Source: Micromonospora antibiotica
GTDB taxonomy: Bacteria > Actinomycetota > Actinomycetes > Mycobacteriales > Micromonosporaceae
Direction: 5' to 3'
Assembly: GCF_017599305.1 (NCBI RefSeq)
Contig: NZ_JAGFWR010000008.1
Span: forward strand, 1 to 64,000
DNA: 64,000 nt
Shown: piece after piece, positions 15,120 to 23,452 of the stretch
Position numbering within the stretch: the first letter of the stretch is position 1
How the letters are laid out: each line of letters opens with the position of its first letter
Translations under genes and position numbers: made by a program
Notes under the pieces: generated by a model
What the model was told of the DNA's origin: nothing
What the model saw: the letters and a program-made list of their open reading frames with translations, nothing else
The model's database searches: none

Positions 15120-16571
15120 ATGTCCAGATCCAGATCGGCCAATGTCGGCCTGATCTCGGCCGGTGTCGCGTTGCTGGCGTCGGCATCGATCGTCACCGCG
15201 TTGCCCGCAGGCGCGGCGGCGGCGGGATGCTCGGTGAACTACGCCGTCTCCTCGGAGTGGGGTGGCGGCTTCGGGGCCAACGTCGCCATCACCAACCTGG
15301 GTGACGCGCTGAGCAGTTGGACGCTGACCTGGTCCTTCGCCTCCGGGCAGTCGGTGACCCAGGCGTGGAACGCGACCGTGACGCAGAGCGGCTCGGCGGT
15401 GACCGCCAAGAACGTCAGCTACAACGGCGCGATCCCGACCAACGGCTCGGTGTCGTTCGGCTTCAACGGCGCGTGGACGTCCAGCAACCCCGTCCCGACG
15501 AGCTTCGCGCTCAACGGGGTGGCCTGCAACGGTGGCCCGAACCCGACCACCCCGCCGCCGACCACGCCGCCCCCCACGACCCCGCCGCCGACCACCCCGC
15601 CCCCCACGACCCCGCCGCCGACCACGCCTCCGCCGACCACCCCGCCGCCGGGCAACTGCTCCCTGCCGACGTCCTACCGCTGGTCGTCGACCGGTCCGCT
15701 GGCGCAGCCGAAGTCCGGCTGGGCGTCACTCAAGGACTTCACCATCGCCCCCTACCAGGGCAAGCAGTTGGTGTACGCCACCACCCACAGCAGCAGCGCC
15801 ACCGGTGGCTGGGGCTCGATGAACTTCGGCCTGGTCGACAACCTCAACCAGCTCGCCACGGCCCCCCAGAACACCATGAGCCAGAGCACCGTCGCGCCGT
15901 CGTTGTTCTACTTCGCGCCGAAGAACATCTGGGTCCTCGCCCACCAGTGGGGCCCGACGTCGTTCTCGTACCGCACGTCGACCAACCCGGCCAACGCCAA
16001 CGGCTGGTCGGCCGCGCAGACCCTGTCGACCGCGAAGATCACCGACTCCGGCACCGGCGTGATCGACCAGACGATCATCGGCGACGACCAGAACATGTAC
16101 CTGTTCTTCGCCGGTGACAACGGCAAAATCTACCGCCAGATCATGCCGATCGGGAACTTCCCGGGCAGCTTCGGCTCCAGCTACACGACGATCATGAGTG
16201 ACACCTCGGAGAACATCTTCGAGGCGCCGCAGGTCTACAAGGTCGCGGGCCGCAACCAGTACCTGATGATCATCGAGGCCAGGACCAGCGGCTGGGAGCG
16301 CTACTTCCGCTCGTTCACGGCGACCAGCCTGAGCGGCACCTGGACGCCGAACGCGACGACCTACAACAACCCGTTCGCGGGCAAGGCCAACAGCGGTGCC
16401 ACCTGGACCAACGACATCAGCCACGGTGAGCTGCTGCGCACCAGCGCGGACCAGACGAACACGATCGACCCGTGCAACCTGCAGCTGCTGTACCAGGGCC
16501 GCGCCACGAACTCGGGCGGTGACTACGGCCTCCTGCCGTACCGGCCGGGTCTGCTGACCCTGCAGCGCTGA
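15120..16571 (+). CDS. Secreted GH62 alpha-L-arabinofuranosidase with N-terminal CBM2
   Basis: 483 residues. Signal peptide about 1-34 (LLASASIVTALPAGAAAAG). The CBM2 domain (about 35-138: CSVNYAVSSEWGGGFGANVAI, WTLTWSFASGQ) is bounded by its conserved cysteines. A (PTTPPP)n linker covers about 140-180. The GH62 five-bladed propeller (about 181-483) has YRWSSTGPLAQPKSGW, the LKDFT Asp (general base), GVIDQTIIGDD and FEAPQVYKV with the Glu acid. It removes arabinose side chains from arabinoxylan while the CBM2 holds it on cellulose or xylan. AGGAGGG lies 7 nt before the ATG. Two LacI-type operators lie upstream. Confidence 0.95.
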   Translation: MSRSRSANVGLISAGVALLASASIVTALPAGAAAAGCSVNYAVSSEWGGGFGANVAITNLGDALSSWTLTWSFASGQSVTQAWNATVTQSGSAVTAKNVSYNGAIPTNGSVSFGFNGAWTSSNPVPTSFALNGVACNGGPNPTTPPPTTPPPTTPPPTTPPPTTPPPTTPPPTTPPPGNCSLPTSYRWSSTGPLAQPKSGWASLKDFTIAPYQGKQLVYATTHSSSATGGWGSMNFGLVDNLNQLATAPQNTMSQSTVAPSLFYFAPKNIWVLAHQWGPTSFSYRTSTNPANANGWSAAQTLSTAKITDSGTGVIDQTIIGDDQNMYLFFAGDNGKIYRQIMPIGNFPGSFGSSYTTIMSDTSENIFEAPQVYKVAGRNQYLMIIEARTSGWERYFRSFTATSLSGTWTPNATTYNNPFAGKANSGATWTNDISHGELLRTSADQTNTIDPCNLQLLYQGRATNSGGDYGLLPYRPGLLTLQR

Positions 16572-16678
16572 CGGCGTGACGCAGGGGGGACCCCGCTGTT
16601 CCTGACTCCCGCGACCGGTGGCGTACGCCGCACCGGGTGAGCCGTAGGACGGCTCGGCAGTGGGATCGGGTGGAATGA

Positions 16679-16709
16679 GGGGCGGGTCCGGCGATGCCGG
16701 GCCCGCCCC
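16679..16709 (+). terminator. Terminator of the GH62 gene
   Basis: 14-bp stem (16679-16692 with 16696-16709, one T-G pair) and a 3-nt loop, in the convergent gap between GH62 and whiD. Confidence 0.65.
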
Positions 16710-16759
16710 GCTCTTCGTGCATGTCGGCCGGCCCGGCGTCGGGACCAGGGGCCGGGAAA

Positions 16760-16800
16760 CGACGAGGCCGCGCTCCGGAGATCGGAGTGCGGCCTCGTCG
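16760..16800 (-). terminator. Terminator of whiD
   Basis: 18-bp stem (16760-16777 with 16783-16800, one G-T pair) and a 5-nt loop, 16 nt past the whiD stop on the minus strand. Symmetric, so it can act both ways. Confidence 0.7.
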
Positions 16801-16816
16801 AGGTGTGGTGGGTCGG

Positions 16817-17200
16817 TCAGGCGATCTTGTGCTGGGCCGGTACGGCGGTCTTGTGCGGAGCGCCGAGGCGGGCCTCCATCCGGGCGATGTCCACCCGGGT
16901 CTGCCGGCGGTCGGCCAGGTCCTCCCAGCCGAGGGCGAGCAGCCGCAGCCGCTCCGACTCGCTGAGCCCACCCCAGACGCCGTACGGCTCGCGTACCGCG
17001 AGGGCGTGGGCGGCGCACTCGGCCCGCACCGGGCAGGCCTGGCAGACGGACTTGGCGCCGGACTCCCGACGCAGCCGGGACGAGCCGCGCTCGCCGTCCG
17101 GGTGGAAGAACTGGGCGCTGTCGCGGCCCCGGCAGGCACCGAGACGCTGCCAGTCCCACAGGTCGACGATGGGTCCGGGCAGTCTGCGTACGTTCGACAT
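16817..17200 (-). CDS. whiD: WhiB-family [4Fe-4S] regulator, WhiD/WhiB3 type
   Basis: 127 residues. The four cluster ligands are Cys23, Cys53, Cys56 and Cys62 (C-x29-C-x2-C-x5-C), followed by the G[VI]WGG turn (EPYGVWGGLSESER) and a basic C-terminus. The N-terminus RLPGPIVDLWDWQRL and FFHPDGERG match Streptomyces WhiD and mycobacterial WhiB3 closely. WhiD is needed for spore maturation in Streptomyces. The ATG at 17200 has GGAGGAGG upstream. It is divergent from bldM, the same neighbourhood as in S. coelicolor (SCO4767/SCO4768), which supports orthology. Confidence 0.88.
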   Translation of the reverse strand: MSNVRRLPGPIVDLWDWQRLGACRGRDSAQFFHPDGERGSSRLRRESGAKSVCQACPVRAECAAHALAVREPYGVWGGLSESERLRLLALGWEDLADRRQTRVDIARMEARLGAPHKTAVPAQHKIA

Positions 17201-17454
17201 CAGCACCCCTCCTCCCGCGCGGCACCGCGGAGATCCTCGTTGAACCGGTGTCCGGGCTGTGGTCCGCGCTGCGTACCGCCTTCCGGCCTGGAGCATCGGT
17301 ACCCGAACCCGCGTCGACTCACACGTGATGAGATCGAAAACCCGAGCCGACTGCGGCCTATGACCCAAATGTCGGAAAAGTTCAGAGGATTGCCCGGAAC
17401 CTCCTCCCCGGTGGACCCCGTCATGGTCTGCTCGTGTCCGGAGAGGAGACCACC

Positions 17455-18279
17455 GTGCGTACCGTTCTCGTATGCGTCCGGACACCGGCCGCCGCGCAGC
17501 AGTTGACCAATGCGGCGTCGCGACTCGGCCTGGCCGCGGTCGTCCGGACGGCCGTCTCCGATCCCGAGGTGATGCTGCGCCTCGCCGAACGCCCGGTCGA
17601 CGTGGTGCTCGCCGACACGGCGCTCACCCGGCCGGACAGCGCCGGTTTCGTCCGCCGGGTGCTGGCCCGCGCACCGCAGGCCGCGGTGCTGCTGCTCGGC
17701 GTCGAGGAGTCGGAGGCCGCAGCGGCCACCATCAGCGCCGGGGCGCGCGGCCTGATCCAGGGTGCCGACCACGACCTGACCAGCGCGGTGGCCAAGGCAC
17801 TGCTGCTGCTCTCCGCACCCGGCCGGCCCGCCCGGCACCGGGTCGCCGACCCCGCCCGGGACACCGCGGCGGTCGGTGCACCACCCCGACCCACCACCGG
17901 CCGTACGCCCACGGCGGGCTGGTCGCAGGCGGCGGCCGAGGGGCCGCCCGGAGCGCCGTCGGTGGTGCCCGTGCAGCGCGGTGACGACGAGGTCGACGAG
18001 GAACCGGAGACCGGCCCGGTCGAGGCGGGCCCGGCCGGCGGGGTATCCCGGCCGGCCCCCGGCGCGCGCGGCGGGCGGACCTCGGTCGGGCTGACCGAGC
18101 GGGAACTCCAGGTGCTGCTCGGCATGGCCGAGGGCAAGAGCAACGCGGAGATCGGCCGGGAGTTGTTCGTCTCGGAGGACACCGTCAAGACCCACGCCCG
18201 ACGGCTGTTCCGCAAGCTCGGTGCCCGGGACCGGGCGCACGCGGTGGCCGCCGGCTTCCGCGCCGGCCTGGTCGCCTGA
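17455..18279 (+). CDS. bldM: BldM-like orphan response regulator with degenerate receiver
   Basis: 274 residues. The receiver-like domain (1-125) lacks the acidic pair: the first strand reads VLVCVRTP where BldM has CDDSP, although an Asp remains in VVLADTAL. A 90-residue Pro/Ala-rich linker follows, far longer than in Streptomyces BldM. The LuxR-type HTH at the C-terminus (LTERELQVLLGMAEGKSNAEIGRELFVSEDTVKTHARRLFRKLG, read in two blocks) is nearly BldM-identical. GTG at 17455 has GGAGAGGAG 6 nt upstream; GTG at 17434 is possible. BldM controls sporulation genes. Position between whiD and guaB supports orthology. Confidence 0.75.
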   Translation: MRTVLVCVRTPAAAQQLTNAASRLGLAAVVRTAVSDPEVMLRLAERPVDVVLADTALTRPDSAGFVRRVLARAPQAAVLLLGVEESEAAAATISAGARGLIQGADHDLTSAVAKALLLLSAPGRPARHRVADPARDTAAVGAPPRPTTGRTPTAGWSQAAAEGPPGAPSVVPVQRGDDEVDEEPETGPVEAGPAGGVSRPAPGARGGRTSVGLTERELQVLLGMAEGKSNAEIGRELFVSEDTVKTHARRLFRKLGARDRAHAVAAGFRAGLVA

Positions 18280-18382
18280 GCCGGCGCATCGGCCTGGTCG
18301 TCAGACCGTCGTGCCGCCTGGGCGTCGTGCCGGCCTGGTCGTCAGAGTGCCGGCCTGGGTGCCTGGGCGTCCGTCGTGCCGG

Positions 18383-18796
18383 TCAGTCGTCCGGGTCGGG
18401 GTCGTCGTCGCCGGTGGACTCGGTGAGCGTGTCGTGCACCCCGTCGGCGTAGCCACGGGCGTAGTCCCAGGTGACGTAGTGGTCCGGGTCGGGGTCGTAG
18501 GCCGGCTCGTGCACCCGGGGGCGACCCGAGCTGAGCAGGTGACGCAGGTTGCCCCGGAGCAGGTCCCAGTCGAAGTAGTGCGGCTCGCGGCAGTCCTCGC
18601 ACTCGATGACCAACCCGCGTACCCCGATCGGGGCCAGCAGGGCCTGGTAGATCTCCAGGTCGGCGAGGTCTTCCAGCACGTCCTGCCGCTCGACCTCGGT
18701 CAGCGGGTCGAGCGGGGCGTCGTCGCCCGGATCGTCCAGCCCCGCAGCCGGATCGGCCGGGTCGCCGTTGAACGGGTCGATGGGCTCGTCGTGCAC
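18383..18796 (-). CDS. DUF5319 family protein
   Basis: 137 residues, strongly acidic at both ends. The central block (VLEDLADLEIYQALLAPIGVRGLVIECEDC, with CEDCREPHYFDWDLLRGNL and ITW-like VTWDYARGYAD) matches DUF5319, an actinobacterial family conserved between bldM and guaB. The Cys-x2-Cys and a nearby His could bind metal. No function is known. It is antisense-oriented in the bldM-guaB gap. Confidence 0.85.
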   Translation of the reverse strand: MHDEPIDPFNGDPADPAAGLDDPGDDAPLDPLTEVERQDVLEDLADLEIYQALLAPIGVRGLVIECEDCREPHYFDWDLLRGNLRHLLSSGRPRVHEPAYDPDPDHYVTWDYARGYADGVHDTLTESTGDDDPDPDD

Positions 18797-18991
18797 CCCC
18801 TCACCGTAGACCCAACCCCCGCCGCACGCGCCCCCCGGCGGTCGCTGTGGCCTCGCCGACGCCGGCCGGTCGCCGACGAGGGCCGCCCAGCTCAGTGGGT
18901 ACGATGAGACGACTCGCCGTCACCCCGGCGTGCGCCGGTGCCGCGCGCGCCGCCTCGCTGAATCCCGTCCGAGCAGCTCAGGGGAGCAATC

Positions 18992-20554
18992 GTGGAGAAT
19001 TCGCCCAGCACCGATCTTCCGGCCGGCGTCGACAGCGGCGAGTGGGGCGGCCACCTGCCGGAGTTGCCCGCCGGGTCGGCGCGGGTGGTGCCGCTCGGGC
19101 TGACCTTCGACGACGTGCTGCTCCAGCCGGGCGAGTCGGACGTGGTGCCCAGCCGGGTGAACACCCGCACCCGGCTCACCCGCAACGTCGAGTTGACCAT
19201 CCCGTTGCTGTCCAGCGCGATGGACACCGTCACCGAGGCCCGGATGGCGATCGCCATGGCCCGGCAGGGCGGCATCGGTGTGCTGCACCGCAATCTGTCC
19301 CTGGAGGACCAGGCGCTCCAGGTCGACCTGGTCAAGCGCTCCGAGTCCGGCATGATCACCAACCCGGTGACGGCCAGCCCCGAGGACACCCTGCGCGAGG
19401 TCGACGAGCTGTGCGGTCGCTACCGCATCTCCGGCGTCCCGGTGGTCGACGGCGACGGTCAGCTGGTCGGCATCGTCACCAACCGGGACATGCGCTTCGT
19501 CTCCGACCCGGCCACCCCGGTCCACTCGATCATGACCCGGACGCCGCTGGTCACCGCCCCGGTCGGGGTGAGCAAGGACGACGCGCTGGCGCTGCTGCGC
19601 CAGCACAAGGTCGAGAAGCTGCCGATCGTGGACGAGTCGGGGCGGCTGCGTGGCCTGATCACCGTGAAGGACTTCACCAAGAGCGAGCAGTACCCGGAGG
19701 CCACCAAGGACGACGCCGGCCGGCTGCGGGTCGCCGCCGCCATCGGGGTCGGCGAGGACGCCTACAAGCGGGCCCGCACCCTGGTCGACGCGGGCGTCGA
19801 CGTGCTGATCGTGGACACCGCGCACGGTCACCAGCGGGCCGTGCTGGACATGGTCCGCCGGCTCAAGGCCGACGTCACGATCGACATCGTGGGCGGCAAC
19901 GTGGCCACGTACGCCGGGGCGAAGGCCCTGGTCGACGCCGGTGCCGACGGCGTCAAGGTGGGTGTCGGCCCGGGGGCCATCTGCACCACCCGGATCGTCG
20001 CCGGGGTCGGCGTGCCGCAGGTGACCGCGATCATGGAGGCGGCCCGCGCCGCCCGTCCGGCCGGCGTCCCGGTGATCGGCGACGGTGGCATCCAGTATTC
20101 CGGCGACATCGCCAAGGCCCTGGTGGCCGGTGCCGACTCGGTGATGCTCGGCAGCCTGCTGGCCGGTTGTGAGGAGAGCCCCGGCGAGCTGATCTTCGTC
20201 AACGGCAAGCAGTTCAAGGCGTACCGGGGGATGGGGTCGCTGGGCGCGATGCAGTCCCGGGGCCAGGCCAAGTCGTACAGCAAGGACCGCTACTTCCAGC
20301 AGGACGTGCTCAGCGACGACAAGCTGGTCCCGGAGGGCGTGGAGGGTCAGGTGCCCTACCGGGGGCCGCTGTCCCGGGTGGCCCACCAGCTGGTCGGTGG
20401 GCTGCGGCTGGCGATGGGGTACGCCGGTGCGGAGAACATCCCCGACCTGCACCACCGGGGCCAGCTCATCCGGATCACCGCGGCCGGGCTCAAGGAGAGC
20501 CACCCGCACGACATCCAGATGACCGTCGAAGCCCCCAACTACCACACCCGCTGA
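18992..20554 (+). CDS. guaB: Inosine-5'-monophosphate dehydrogenase
   Basis: 520 residues. The first committed GMP step oxidises IMP to XMP with NAD. The (beta/alpha)8 barrel has LTFDDVLLQPGESDVVPS, the catalytic-Cys loop GPGAICTTRIVAGVGVPQ, VIGDGGIQYSGDIAKAL and the flap AYRGMGSLGAM. Two CBS domains (about 125-240: RYRISGVPVVDGDGQLVGIVT, HKVEKLPIVDESGRLRGLIT) insert in the barrel. The GTG start has GGGGAG upstream. guaB3 follows 29 nt later in the same transcript. Confidence 0.97.
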   Translation: MENSPSTDLPAGVDSGEWGGHLPELPAGSARVVPLGLTFDDVLLQPGESDVVPSRVNTRTRLTRNVELTIPLLSSAMDTVTEARMAIAMARQGGIGVLHRNLSLEDQALQVDLVKRSESGMITNPVTASPEDTLREVDELCGRYRISGVPVVDGDGQLVGIVTNRDMRFVSDPATPVHSIMTRTPLVTAPVGVSKDDALALLRQHKVEKLPIVDESGRLRGLITVKDFTKSEQYPEATKDDAGRLRVAAAIGVGEDAYKRARTLVDAGVDVLIVDTAHGHQRAVLDMVRRLKADVTIDIVGGNVATYAGAKALVDAGADGVKVGVGPGAICTTRIVAGVGVPQVTAIMEAARAARPAGVPVIGDGGIQYSGDIAKALVAGADSVMLGSLLAGCEESPGELIFVNGKQFKAYRGMGSLGAMQSRGQAKSYSKDRYFQQDVLSDDKLVPEGVEGQVPYRGPLSRVAHQLVGGLRLAMGYAGAENIPDLHHRGQLIRITAAGLKESHPHDIQMTVEAPNYHTR

Positions 20555-20583
20555 CCCACCACCCCAACCACCTGGAGTCCCTC

Positions 20584-21702
20584 ATGCGTGACGTGGTCGA
20601 GATCGGGCTGGGCAAGACCGCGCAGCGCGGTTACCACCTGGACGACATCGCCATCGTGCCCAGCCGCCGGACCAGGGACGTCGACGACGTCTCCACCGGC
20701 TGGCAGCTCGACGCCTACCAGTTCGACATCCCCTGTGTCGGCCACCCGTCGGACGCCACCATGAGCCCGGCCTCGGCGGTCCGGCTCGGTCAGCTCGGCG
20801 GCCTGGGCGTGCTCAACGTCGAGGGCCTGTGGACCCGGTACGAGAACCCGGCCAAGGTCCTGGAGGAGCTGGCCGGTCTGGGCGAGGACGCCCGGGCCAC
20901 CAAGCGGCTCCAGGAGGTCTACGCCGAGCCGATCCGCCCCGACCTGATCGCCGAGCGGGTCCGTGAGCTGCGGGCCGGTGGCAGCACGGTGGCCGTCCGG
21001 GTCTCCCCGCAGCACACCCTGGCGTTGGCCCCGGTGATCCTGGACGCGGGCGTCGACATCCTGGTCATCCAGGGCACCATCGTCTCGGCCGAGCACGTCT
21101 CGACCACCGACGAACCGCTGAACCTCAAGGAGTTCATCGCCGACCTCGACCTTCCGGTGGTCGTCGGCGGTTGCACCGACTACAAGACGGCGCTGCACCT
21201 GATGCGTACCGGTGCGGCCGGGGTGATCGTCGGCATCGGCGGCGACGACTGGTCGACCAGCGAGTCGGTGCTCGGCATCCGGGTGCCGATGGCCACCGCG
21301 ATCGCCGACGCCGCCGCGGCCCGCCGCGACTACCTCGACGAGACCGGTGGACGCTACGTGCACCTCATCGCCGACGGTGACATGCAGACCTCCGGCGACA
21401 TCGCCAAGGCGCTCGGCTGCGGCGCGGACGCGGTGATGCTCGGTGAGCCGCTGTCGCTGTGCGAGGAGGCCCCGGCCGGCGGGGCGTGGTGGCACTCGGC
21501 GGCCAGCCACCCGTCGCTGCCGCGCGGTGCCTTCGAGGTGGCCGGTGAGCCGCTCGGCTCGATGGAGCGGCTGCTCTTCGGCCCGGCCGACGAGCCGGAC
21601 GGCCAGCTCAACCTCTTCGGCGGGCTGCGTCGGGCGATGGCCAAGTGCGGTTACCGCGACCTCAAGGAGTTCCAGAAGGTCGGCCTGGTCCTCGACCGCT
21701 GA
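20584..21702 (+). CDS. guaB3: GuaB3 family IMP dehydrogenase-like protein
   Basis: 372 residues, a CBS-less IMPDH/GMPR barrel. MRDVVEIGLGKTAQRGYHLDDI at the start, GGCTDYKTALHLMRTGAAGV and LIADGDMQTSGDIAKALGCGADAVMLG are GuaB3 hallmarks. Actinobacteria carry it directly after guaB. Cyanobacterial GuaB3 proteins have IMPDH activity, while the actinobacterial ones are poorly characterised. The catalytic-loop Cys context differs from true GuaB (GGCTDYK where GuaB has GAICTT). Probably cotranscribed with guaB. Confidence 0.93.
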   Translation: MRDVVEIGLGKTAQRGYHLDDIAIVPSRRTRDVDDVSTGWQLDAYQFDIPCVGHPSDATMSPASAVRLGQLGGLGVLNVEGLWTRYENPAKVLEELAGLGEDARATKRLQEVYAEPIRPDLIAERVRELRAGGSTVAVRVSPQHTLALAPVILDAGVDILVIQGTIVSAEHVSTTDEPLNLKEFIADLDLPVVVGGCTDYKTALHLMRTGAAGVIVGIGGDDWSTSESVLGIRVPMATAIADAAAARRDYLDETGGRYVHLIADGDMQTSGDIAKALGCGADAVMLGEPLSLCEEAPAGGAWWHSAASHPSLPRGAFEVAGEPLGSMERLLFGPADEPDGQLNLFGGLRRAMAKCGYRDLKEFQKVGLVLDR

Positions 21703-21716
21703 CCCGCCAGGCAGGA

Positions 21717-21751
21717 CGGCCGGCCGGCCCCGGTGTGGGCCCGGCCGGCCG
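21717..21751 (+). terminator. Terminator of guaB-guaB3
   Basis: CGGCCGGCCGG pairs with CCGGCCGGCCG (11 bp) around a 13-nt loop whose CCCC/GGGC ends can pair further, 14 nt after guaB3. Confidence 0.6.
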
Positions 21752-21765
21752 TCGCGGCCCGTCTC

Positions 21766-21810
21766 GCCGTCGGGTCCGCCGTTCGGCACTGCCGTCGGGT
21801 CCGCCGTTCG
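21766..21810. repeat. Short direct repeat, 20-bp identical unit at 25-bp period
   Basis: GCCGTCGGGTCCGCCGTTCG occurs at 21766 and 21791. Decayed CCGTTCG and CCTGCCG copies continue to about 21900. Non-coding. Confidence 0.75.
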
Positions 21811-21964
21811 ACCCGCCGGTCGGTCCTGCCCGGGTCTGCCGTTCGGCCCTGCCGTGGGGCCGCCGACCCGCCCTGCCGTCGGTCCGTCGTTCGGCGCGCA
21901 CGGGGCCGACCCGCTCGGTAGGCTGCGCGCACGGCGGGGCGGCGAACGGGGGACGAAGGTGGCC

Positions 21965-23413
21965 ATGAGCCGGAACCGGCGCGGCCTCGCGCTGCTGGTG
22001 ACCGTGGCGCTCGCCCTGGCCGGCTGCACGGCCGACCCGAAGCCCCGGCAGTCCCGGTCCGCCCCGACCCCCGGGGCGACCCCGAGCGTGACCCCCGGCC
22101 CCGCCGGCGTCGGCGACCCCTACTTCCCGACCGCCGGCAACAGCGGTTACGACGTCGAGCGGTACACCCTCAAGGTCCGCTACGACCCCGCCGGCGACGA
22201 GTTGCGCGGCACCACCACCGTGCGGGCCAGGGCCACCGCCGACCTGCCCCTGTTCCACCTCGACCTGGCCGGCCTGACGGTCCGTCGGGTCACCGTGGAC
22301 GGCACCCCGGCCCGGCACGCCCGCGAGGGAGCCGAGCTGGTGGTCACCCCGGGCACGCCGGTCCGGTCCGGGGCGGCGTTCACCGTCGAGGTCGGCTACG
22401 ACGGGCAGCCGGTGCCGCTGCCCAACGAGACGATCGGTGAGGGGGGCTGGCTGCACACCGCCGACGGGGCGATCGCGCTCGGCCAGCCCGAGTCGGCGAG
22501 CAGCTGGTTCCCGGTGAACGACCACCCCTCCGACAAGGCCGCCTACGACTTCGAGATCACCGTGCCCAAGGGGCTGGTCGCGGTCGCCAACGGGGTGCCG
22601 CAGGGGCAACGCCCGGCGGCGGGTGGCTGGACCACCTGGCGCTGGTCCGAGGCGACCCCGATGGCGAGTTACCTGAGCACGGTGGTGATCGGGAAGTACC
22701 GCACCAGCACCGGCGAACACCGGGGCCGACCGGTGTTCAACGCGGTCGCGGCCAGCCTGCCCCGGGGTGCCGCCGACGAGTCGATCGCCGGCACCCTGGC
22801 GGTCGCCGACTACCTGGAGACCGTCTTCGGGCCGTACCCGTTCGGGGCGTACGGCGGGGTGGTGGTCGACGAGCCCCGGATCAGGTACGCGTTGGAGACG
22901 CAGAGCCGGCCGGTCTACTCGGCCAACTTCTTCCGCACCGGCGAGAACACCGGGGTGGTCGCCCACGAGATCGCCCACCAGTGGTTCGGTGACAGCGTCT
23001 CGGTGGCCCGCTGGGAGGACATCTGGCTCAACGAAGGGCTCGCCACGTACGCCGAGTGGCTCTGGGCCGAACACCAGGGCCGGGAGACCGCGCAGGCCGC
23101 CTTCGAGCAGCAGTACGCCGCGTCCGACGACCAGGTCTGGCGGGTGCCGCCCGCAGCGCCGGGGGTGGCGAACCTGTTCAGCGAGTCGGTCTACCAGCGG
23201 GGCGGGATGACCGTGCACGCGTTGCGGGTGACGATCGGCGACGAGGCGTTCTTCCGGCTGCTGAAGACCTGGGCGGCGGAGAAGCGCAACGGCAACGCCA
23301 CCACCGCCGAGTTCGTGGCGACCGCCGAGCGGGTCAGCGGGCAGCAGCTCGACGACCTCTTCGCCACCTGGCTGTACGGCACCGAACGCCCCGCGACCCC
23401 CACCCGCCGCTGA
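21965..23413 (+). CDS. M1-family zinc metallopeptidase lipoprotein
   Basis: 482 residues. A lipoprotein signal with LALAGC (Cys21) is followed by a Pro/Thr linker (about 25-48). An aminopeptidase-N-like beta domain (about 50-240: YDVERYTLKVRYDPAGDELRG) precedes the thermolysin-like domain with zinc motif VAHEIAHQWFGDSV near residue 334 and the distal ligand in WLNEGLATYAEW (HExxH-x18-E). The family's GAMEN motif position reads RYALETQSRP, as in secreted actinobacterial M1 proteins. It probably trims peptides outside the cell. ATG at 21965 is preceded by GAAGG. Confidence 0.92.
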   Translation: MSRNRRGLALLVTVALALAGCTADPKPRQSRSAPTPGATPSVTPGPAGVGDPYFPTAGNSGYDVERYTLKVRYDPAGDELRGTTTVRARATADLPLFHLDLAGLTVRRVTVDGTPARHAREGAELVVTPGTPVRSGAAFTVEVGYDGQPVPLPNETIGEGGWLHTADGAIALGQPESASSWFPVNDHPSDKAAYDFEITVPKGLVAVANGVPQGQRPAAGGWTTWRWSEATPMASYLSTVVIGKYRTSTGEHRGRPVFNAVAASLPRGAADESIAGTLAVADYLETVFGPYPFGAYGGVVVDEPRIRYALETQSRPVYSANFFRTGENTGVVAHEIAHQWFGDSVSVARWEDIWLNEGLATYAEWLWAEHQGRETAQAAFEQQYAASDDQVWRVPPAAPGVANLFSESVYQRGGMTVHALRVTIGDEAFFRLLKTWAAEKRNGNATTAEFVATAERVSGQQLDDLFATWLYGTERPATPTRR

Positions 23414-23452
23414 CCGGCTGCGGCCGGGTCCGCCCGCCCGACCCGCACCAGG

